Source: Saxibacter everestensis
GTDB taxonomy: Bacteria > Actinomycetota > Actinomycetes > Actinomycetales > Brevibacteriaceae
Length of the DNA stretch: 64,000 nt
Assembly: GCF_025787225.1 (NCBI RefSeq)
Contig: NZ_CP090958.1
Span: forward strand, 3,954,550 to 4,018,549
Direction: 5' to 3'
Position 1 is the first letter of the stretch; each line of letters begins with the position of its first letter. Shown one piece after another: positions 58,754-64,000 of the stretch. Below the pieces are notes generated by a model that ran no database searches, was not told the origin of the DNA, and was given only the letters and a program-made list of their open reading frames with translations. The position numbers and the translations under genes are program-made.

Positions 58754-59182
58754 TCAACGAGCGCCGGCCTCGGTCGGCACCACCGCCCTGAGGTCGTTTG
58801 CCATTGAGGCTGCGATCAGTCTCTGGTCGTAGGCAATCAGTGCGTCTGCGTCAACCAGGATCGCCGAGGCCAGGTGTAGTGCATCCAGACTGCGCAGCAC
58901 CGGAGGGTTGAGCCTACGGGCGAGGGAGACTACCTCCGCTGTGATCGGCTTCTCGAGCATTCCCGATAGCGCTGTTTCAACCAAATCAGCAGAATCGGCC
59001 ATCTTCGCTGTGCCAGCGCGTGCTGTGCGGATAGCCCTTGAGACTTCGACCCAGGCGAGCGACGAAGTGATCAGCGCAGCGCCCTCCTGCGAGTAGTTCC
59101 TCAGCTGCAGATTTAGCGCGTCTGACTCGGGTTCGAGAAAGACTCGTTTGAGCAATGCGCTGCTGTCGACATACACCCGCAT
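58754..59182 (-). CDS. vapC: PIN-domain ribonuclease toxin (VapC)
   Basis: A 142-residue PIN nuclease with all acidic metal residues: D6 (YVDSSALLK), E46 (WVEVSR), D100 (LRSLDALHLASA) and D119 (AYDQRL). VapC toxins cleave tRNA or rRNA. ATG 59182 shares one base with the antitoxin stop (TAATG), the usual coupling for a vapBC pair. It is inhibited by the antitoxin encoded directly upstream. Confidence 0.9.
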   Translation of the reverse strand: MRVYVDSSALLKRVFLEPESDALNLQLRNYSQEGAALITSSLAWVEVSRAIRTARAGTAKMADSADLVETALSGMLEKPITAEVVSLARRLNPPVLRSLDALHLASAILVDADALIAYDQRLIAASMANDLRAVVPTEAGAR

Positions 59183-59457
59183 TAGAAGCGCTCGTCGCGC
59201 TCGAGAAGGTCGACGGTGTTCGTACCTTCGGGAAGGCGGACAAGCTCATCGAGTTCACGAAATTTTGTGCGTGCGGGCAGCACTCCGAGAACAGTCATCG
59301 CCACTTCCACCGGGCTTTCAGGCGCAGCAGCTTCGCGTAGACCCAGGTAGCGATCAACTGCCTGGCGAATCAGTTCCTGTTGGGACTCTCCGCTGGCCGC
59401 AGCCCTCGCCCTGAGTGCCTCTTCAGCGTCTGGGCGCAAACGCAAATTCGTAGCCAT
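59182..59457 (-). CDS. vapB: Ribbon-helix-helix antitoxin (VapB-like)
   Basis: A 91-residue protein. The N-terminal ribbon-helix-helix is NLRLRPDAEEALRARAAASG and on to QELIRQAVDRYLGL, and the C-terminal tail (LDELVRLPEGTNTVDLLERD) is the likely toxin-binding part. ATG 59457 lies just downstream of a GTACC-N6-GGTAC palindrome. The longer open frame upstream is antisense to nothing but lacks homology. It should block VapC and repress the operon. Confidence 0.85.
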   Translation of the reverse strand: MATNLRLRPDAEEALRARAAASGESQQELIRQAVDRYLGLREAAAPESPVEVAMTVLGVLPARTKFRELDELVRLPEGTNTVDLLERDERF

Positions 59458-59467
59458 ACCGCTAATG

Positions 59468-59483
59468 GTACCAATGTCGGTAC
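59468..59483. promoter_or_regulatory. VapB operator
   Basis: GTACC-AATGTC-GGTAC is a perfect inverted repeat with five-base arms, 11 bases upstream of the antitoxin start. RHH antitoxins bind such short repeats to autoregulate. Confidence 0.6.
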
Positions 59484-59518
59484 TAGAAGAGTCGAACAAG
59501 CTCGAAAAGGTGTCGAGG

Positions 59519-60331
59519 CTAATTTTCCGGCGGGTAGTCTCCGGCCAACGCTCGGATGTAGCGCTCGGCCGAGCGCTGCACGATCGCGTCGCCATCCTTA
59601 GGCACCAGGGTGTCCCACCACGCGCCGAGGATCCGCTCGAACCGGTACGGCCGTAGCTTGTCGGCGATGGTGCGCACCTCACGTTCGGCGAGCGGGATCA
59701 GGTTCGGGTACGAGTACATGAACGACACGTGATTCCGGTCGGGGATGACCTGGACGATGTCGCCGGACAGCAGAGTGCCCGCGTCCCTTTCCACGTGGAG
59801 GGCAGTGCCGCCGGCGAAATGTCCGCCGAGGCGCAGCAGGGTGAGGCCGTCGCCGAGATCGCGTTCTTCGCCGTCCCACAGTTCTATCGCGGGATCCGGA
59901 CGCATGATCCAGCGGGAGTCGTCGGCGTGCAGCAGGACCGGGCAATCGAAAATGTGCGCCCATTCGACCATGGTCGAGTAGTAGTGCGGATGCGAAATTG
60001 CGATTGCGGAGAGACCGCCGGCGGCTTTGACGGCGGCAATACCGTCATCGTCGATCAGGGTCTGACAGTCCCACATCAGCACCCGGTCGCCATGAGGCAC
60101 CAGGAGCGCTCGCTGGCCGATGGCGAATCTCGGCGCTGCGGCAATCCCGGTCAGACCCGCGTCCAGGCGGATCTCGCTGCGATGCCCGGCCCGCAACTCC
60201 TCGAGGGTGGTCCACCGCTGCCCGGCAACCGGAACGTACTGCCTGGCATCCTCACAGACCGGACATTCGGCTGGAGGCTTGACCGATGGAGGGAACTGGA
60301 CGCCACAGGTTGCGCAGATGAAGCAGGACAT
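59519..60331 (-). CDS. MBL-fold protein with a zinc-ribbon N-terminus and altered metal motif
   Basis: A 270-residue protein. The first 30 residues are a rubredoxin-like ribbon (CFICATCGVQF, then ECPVC). The metallo-beta-lactamase fold follows, but the metal motif HxHxDH reads SHPHYYS (about residue 117): the first two His are kept and Asp-His is lost. Later ligands appear in LRLGGHFAGGTAL and LLSGDIVQV. Similar SHPHYY proteins exist and may use one metal or none. The ATG at 60331 fits the ribbon start. Role unknown. Confidence 0.83.
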   Translation of the reverse strand: MSCFICATCGVQFPPSVKPPAECPVCEDARQYVPVAGQRWTTLEELRAGHRSEIRLDAGLTGIAAAPRFAIGQRALLVPHGDRVLMWDCQTLIDDDGIAAVKAAGGLSAIAISHPHYYSTMVEWAHIFDCPVLLHADDSRWIMRPDPAIELWDGEERDLGDGLTLLRLGGHFAGGTALHVERDAGTLLSGDIVQVIPDRNHVSFMYSYPNLIPLAEREVRTIADKLRPYRFERILGAWWDTLVPKDGDAIVQRSAERYIRALAGDYPPEN

Positions 60332-60365
60332 ATCCCGGAGCCTACTTAGGTGCAGCCGACCGCAT

Positions 60366-62507
60366 TCAGCCGGCCAGATTCTTAAGGAATTTTTCGGCCA
60401 CCGGCACCGCGGTCTCCGCGCCGAAACCGCCGTCTTCGACCAGGACGGCGAAGGCAATATCGTCCTGGAAGCCTGCGAACCACGCGTGGGTGCGCGGTGG
60501 AACCTCGGAGCCGTATTCCGCGGTTCCGGTCTTGCCGTAGACGGGGCCGCCCGGCGCATCGGCCAATGCGGAGGCGGTTCCATCTTCTACCGTCTCGCGC
60601 ATCATCTTCCTGATCGCGTCGAGGCGCTCCGGGTCGGGCTTCGATCCGGCGTCCTCGGTACCCGAAGATCCGGGAATGAGTACCGGAGATACCCGGCTGC
60701 CGGCTGCTATCGAGGCGGCCATCGTGGCCACTCCGAGCGGGCTGGAAAGCACTTTGCCCTGACCAATCATGGACGCGGCGTGCTCAACCTCGTCGTCCAC
60801 GACTGGCACGCTGGCACCGAAGGCACTGGCGCCGATCTTGAGGTCTTCCTGCATACCCAGCGCTGCTGCAGCCGCGCTGATCTGTTTGGCGCTGACTTTG
60901 CTGGCGCTGTTCACGAAGGCCGTGTTGCAGGACTCGGCGAAGTCTTCGGCAAATGTGACGTCGCCCAGCACGTGGTTCTCCGCGTTCTTGAAGCTCTTGC
61001 CATTGACCGTTGTGGTCTTCGGGCACGCGATCGTGTCACCCGGGGAGACGCCGGCGTCGAGCAAGGCCAGTGATGAGGCGATCTTGAACACCGAACCGGG
61101 GGGATACTTTCCGTGCAACGCCCGGTTGTAGCCGGCGCCGTCCTTGCCGCCATTGGCGACTGCGACGATCTCGCCGCTGTCCACCCGGATCGCGACCAGC
61201 GCGGCCGGATTCTTCGCTGCGCCCAACGCCTTGTCCGCGGCGTCCTGGATATCGATGTCGATTGTCGTGGACACGGCGGTTCCGTCGTCCGGCTCGGAAC
61301 TGAAGAGCCTGACCGGATCGGCGGTCGCTTCGCCATCTGTTGGCGTTGTGGCATCAGCTTCCGCCTGCTGGTCGGACGGCGCGGTCGGCACGGCATCGAT
61401 CTGGAAACCGTCGGTGCCGCTCAGCTGGTCGTTGAACTCGGCCTGGAGCCCGGAACGTCCGACCAGGTCGCCCGCCACAACTTTTCCCTGCGATTTCTCG
61501 ACGTCTTCGGCGCTGGCTTGGCCGACGGATCCAAGCAACGCCGGGGCGAAGTCGCGATGCCGTGACAGGGGTCGGGTCTCCTCACGGAAGACGGTCCCCG
61601 GCAGTGGCTGCAGTTCGGAGGCAACCTTGTCGTAGTCGGTCCGGCGCAGCGTGATGACGTCCACGAAGGCGTGTTCCGAGGCGGAATCGACCCGCTTCTT
61701 GAGAGCTGCTGCGTCGACCTCGGTGAGTTTGGCGACCTTATCCACCAGCTTGTCCAGATTCTCTGCTCGCGCCGACTCGATGCCGACGACCACGACGTCG
61801 CCCTCGGCCACGAGCTCCTCATCGTCCGCGCCGAGGATGGGAGCGCGTTTCGCCGGCAGGGCTGTGACCTCCAGTTTGGCGCCGTCGGTTAGCTGAGGAT
61901 GGATAAGTGCGGGAGCGAAGTCGGCTAACCATTTGCCATCGACTTCGTGCAAGTCGAGCGTCGTCGGGTAGGCCCAAGCTGCCGGAGAGGCAGCGCCGTC
62001 GCTCGGCCCTTCCGAGGGCATACCGTTCGTCGGTGTGGGTGCCTCGGTCGTTGCTGTGGCGCCGTCGGTGGCGGATTCCTCTGCCGTGGGTTCCGCTGCT
62101 GCGGGTTCCTCTGCTGCGGCCGAAAAGTCCCAGGTTACGTCGAGGATGGCCTGGGCGCTGTCGCCGTCGACGGTCACCGAACGGACGCTGACCGAGTTCG
62201 GGTGGTCGACGCCAGCGGCCGTCTTCAGTGGCTCAATCAGTTCTCCGTAGACCTTTTCGACGTCTGTGCCTTGCCAGGGAGCGGCACTCAGCTTTCCGCC
62301 GGCCCAGCCCTCCGCCACCTGCGCCGCCGTGGCCCGGACTTTGTCTTCAGTATTCGGAGCAGCCCAGAAGCGAAGGTAGCCGACCACTCCGAGAGAGAGC
62401 ACGACGACCGCGGCAACGACCGCCGTGATCAGCTTCCACCGACCATTCGGTCGATTACGCTTCCGTCGCTGATCCGCGCGGCGATCACTACCGGGTCTGT
62501 TCTGCAT
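60366..62507 (-). CDS. Class B penicillin-binding transpeptidase with NTF2-like (MecA-N) domain
   Basis: A 713-residue membrane-anchored D,D-transpeptidase. One helix (LITAVVAAVVVLSLGVVGYL) precedes a MecA-N/NTF2-like domain (about 50-210) interrupted by a 45-residue Ala/Glu/Thr-rich insertion. A PBP dimer domain follows (about 215-390). The transpeptidase has SVFK (about 470), SCN (about 523) and KTG in YGKTGTAEYG (about 656). It cross-links peptidoglycan outside the membrane. The MecA-N type is typical of actinobacterial PBPs and can have low beta-lactam affinity. Start ATG 62507 looks right. Confidence 0.92.
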   Translation of the reverse strand: MQNRPGSDRRADQRRKRNRPNGRWKLITAVVAAVVVLSLGVVGYLRFWAAPNTEDKVRATAAQVAEGWAGGKLSAAPWQGTDVEKVYGELIEPLKTAAGVDHPNSVSVRSVTVDGDSAQAILDVTWDFSAAAEEPAAAEPTAEESATDGATATTEAPTPTNGMPSEGPSDGAASPAAWAYPTTLDLHEVDGKWLADFAPALIHPQLTDGAKLEVTALPAKRAPILGADDEELVAEGDVVVVGIESARAENLDKLVDKVAKLTEVDAAALKKRVDSASEHAFVDVITLRRTDYDKVASELQPLPGTVFREETRPLSRHRDFAPALLGSVGQASAEDVEKSQGKVVAGDLVGRSGLQAEFNDQLSGTDGFQIDAVPTAPSDQQAEADATTPTDGEATADPVRLFSSEPDDGTAVSTTIDIDIQDAADKALGAAKNPAALVAIRVDSGEIVAVANGGKDGAGYNRALHGKYPPGSVFKIASSLALLDAGVSPGDTIACPKTTTVNGKSFKNAENHVLGDVTFAEDFAESCNTAFVNSASKVSAKQISAAAAALGMQEDLKIGASAFGASVPVVDDEVEHAASMIGQGKVLSSPLGVATMAASIAAGSRVSPVLIPGSSGTEDAGSKPDPERLDAIRKMMRETVEDGTASALADAPGGPVYGKTGTAEYGSEVPPRTHAWFAGFQDDIAFAVLVEDGGFGAETAVPVAEKFLKNLAG

Positions 62508-62630
62508 GGGACTAAGTGAACCAAGTCACTTGCTCGAAAGTCCAAGCCACTCGCCGCGGCGCGACGTTCCCGGGTTGAACCGTTATGTTGCCGGTGCTAT
62601 CCCGATCCGCACTGATGGCAGGATTTAGGC

Positions 62631-63339
62631 ATGACGACGACCTCAATGCGTGTGATCGGGATGCTCGGCGGAATGAGCTGGGAGTCCAGCGCACAGTACT
62701 ACCGGCTGGCCAACGAACTTGTCCGCGAGCGTCTGGGTGGTCTGCACTCGGCCCAAGTGCCTGTTGTTGTCGGTCGACTTCGATGAGATCGAAAAGCTAC
62801 AGGTTGCCGGCCGGTGGGATGACGCCGGACAGCTACTGGCCCGGGCGGCGGCTCGACTGGAGGCTGGTGGCGCGGATCTGCTCGTGCTCTGCACCAACAC
62901 GATGCACAAGGTCGCCGACCAGGTGCAGGCGGCGATCGACATTCCGCTGTTGCACCTTGGAGACGCGACGGCGCAGGCTGTCAGCCGAGCCGGGCTGGTC
63001 ACGGTCGGCCTGCTCGGCACGGCGTTCACCATGGAACAGGACTTCTATCGGGAACGACTCGCCAGCCATGGGCTCTCGGTGATCGTGCCGCCCGAGGACG
63101 ATAGGTCAGAGGTCCACCGAATCATTTATGACGAACTCTGTCGTGGGGTTATCCGGGAGGAGTCGCGGCAGATCTATCGTGACGTGATCGCCCGGCTTGC
63201 CGAAGCTGGTGCTGAGGGAGCCGTGCTGGGGTGCACGGAGATTGAGTTGCTGATCTCGGAAGCTGACAGCGCGATCCCGATCTTCCCAACCACCCGGCTG
63301 CACGTGGAAGCCGCGGTGGACGCCGCCCTGGCAATTTAG
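62631..63339 (+). pseudogene. Aspartate/glutamate racemase gene with a one-base frameshift
   Basis: From ATG 62631 the frame reads MRVIGMLGGMSWESSAQYY to ERLGGLHSA, the racemase N-terminus. At the CCC run 62752-62754 the family match jumps to the next frame (KCLLLSVDFDEIEKLQ), running to 63339 with both catalytic cysteines, VLCTNTMHK and VLGCTEIELL. Removing one C would restore a 235-residue protein. Either a recent mutation, a slippage switch or a sequencing error. It racemises acidic amino acids in related enzymes, supplying D-amino acids for the wall. Confidence 0.85.
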
Positions 63340-63384
63340 AGTTCGTTGCTGGCGCCGACTGGATGATTTGGGCATGATGTCGGG

Positions 63385-64000
63385 GTGGAAGCCTTTTCGG
63401 TAGAGCACGATCGCGCCCGAGCCATTTTTCGTGAGCAGCTGAAGCAGTTCGTCACCACGTGCAGCGGCCTGTCCGATCGCGATCTGCTGGTTACAAGCCG
63501 GTGTCATGGCTGGGCAGTGCTCGATGTTGTCACCCATGTTCGGGCTGGTCTCGAGGAGATGCTCGGCGGCTTCGTGGCCCCGACTAATCGGGCAGCCAAT
63601 CGCGATGCCGCGTCTTACTGGGGCGAGTTTCCGCCCGGCAACGGTGGCGACGGAGTGGATGGAATTCTCTGGACCAGACGTACCGCCTCGGCATACCGCC
63701 GTCCGTCCGGCGCAACCGATCATCTGCAGGCGGCCGCCAGTGCGGTGGCACGGGCGGCCGACGGCCTAGCCGAAGGAGCGATCGAGTCCCAGGGTTACGT
63801 ACTGCGCAGCGGCGACTTCCTCGCGACCTGGGCTGTGGAACTTGCCATCCACCACCTGGACATGATGCAAGAGCTGCAGATCGAGGGGCCGACTCCTCGG
63901 TCGCTTGAGCTCACCAGGGCGACGATCTCAGCTCTCCTCGAGGCCGAGCTGCCGACATCCTGGGACGACACCACGTGTGTTCTGCTGGGCACCGGACGAG
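63385..64000 (+). CDS. Mycothiol-dependent maleylpyruvate isomerase-fold (MDMPI/DinB) protein, partial
   Basis: The gene runs off the right edge; 205 codons are visible. The frame opens at GTG 63385 and stays open. RCHGWAVLDVVTHVRAGLEEML (about 38-60) and WAVELAIHHLDMM (about 150-162) carry the histidine ligands of the MDMPI_N domain, which uses mycothiol as cofactor. The substrate is unknown. The visible length is close to the usual size of single-domain members. Confidence 0.8.
   Translation, partial: MEAFSVEHDRARAIFREQLKQFVTTCSGLSDRDLLVTSRCHGWAVLDVVTHVRAGLEEMLGGFVAPTNRAANRDAASYWGEFPPGNGGDGVDGILWTRRTASAYRRPSGATDHLQAAASAVARAADGLAEGAIESQGYVLRSGDFLATWAVELAIHHLDMMQELQIEGPTPRSLELTRATISALLEAELPTSWDDTTCVLLGTGR

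Overview
The window is a high-GC chromosomal segment of an actinobacterium. Pointers are the mycothiol-type enzyme families (DUF664/DinB, maleylpyruvate-isomerase fold, an ArsC with a CX5R loop), a DUF222-HNH protein, an MhuD-type haem-degrading monooxygenase, glucosyl-3-phosphoglycerate synthase, an LPXTG surface protein, and the CE1758/CE1759 flavin pair known from Corynebacterium and relatives. Micrococcales (Brevibacterium-like) or a neighbouring order is my guess. No rRNA, tRNA, CRISPR array or intact mobile element was seen.

Layout. 0-7 kb: a K+/H+ antiporter regulatory subunit (cut by the edge), a serine hydrolase, a Dabb protein, an RlmA-type 23S rRNA methyltransferase, then an arsenic locus (arsR-MFS divergent from acr3-arsC). 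7-18 kb: a histidine phosphatase, a DUF222-HNH protein, a fluoride riboswitch with a two-gene CrcB exporter, an acyltransferase, an AAA ATPase, a phosphoribosyltransferase, an acyl-CoA synthetase, and an alkylation-repair run (ECF sigma, ogt, alkB, tag). 18-31 kb: VOC proteins, the flavin-dependent LLM/MarR/FMN-reductase operon, a DHA2 exporter with its TetR regulator (apparently CTG-initiated), TrkH-TrkA potassium uptake, a MacAB-like tripartite exporter, and a VOC/DUF664 pair with the second gene frameshifted.

31-37 kb shows decay and probable acquisition. It holds a chemoreceptor tail without its body, a broken transposase N-terminus, a drug-type ABC exporter whose permease has lost its N-terminal part, and a MerR regulator with a clean operator. 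37-45 kb is surface biology: a TasA/camelysin-like protein, a signal peptidase fused to a SipW-type cargo domain, and an LPXTG adhesin, with a stand-alone LigD polymerase beside them. 45-52 kb: SnoaL/MarR pair, mhuD, a GyrI-like protein, a DUF402 protein, a lipoprotein-carrier-like/ABC operon, and TetR-DoxX. 52-56.4 kb: a tightly coupled four-gene operon, gpgS, GT4 glycosyltransferase, Gfo/Idh oxidoreductase and zinc-ligand-poor MDR dehydrogenase, which looks like a glycoside or polyol pathway I cannot name. 56.5-64 kb: DUF2254 membrane protein, VapBC, an unusual MBL protein, a class B penicillin-binding protein, a frameshifted Asp/Glu racemase and a truncated mycothiol-fold protein.

The most unusual theme is not a gene. 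At many gene 3' ends the last codons, the stop codon and the bases just after it are tandemly repeated downstream (units 17-43 bp, each locus with its own sequence). Clear cases follow the serine hydrolase, rlmA, acr3, the phosphatase, trkA, and the 40.5-kb methyltransferase; related downstream repeats follow the DUF222 gene and the MDR gene. This stop-anchored minisatellite pattern, the signal-peptidase/cargo fusion, the coaxial palindrome at mhuD and the 52-56 kb operon are the best candidates for something undescribed.
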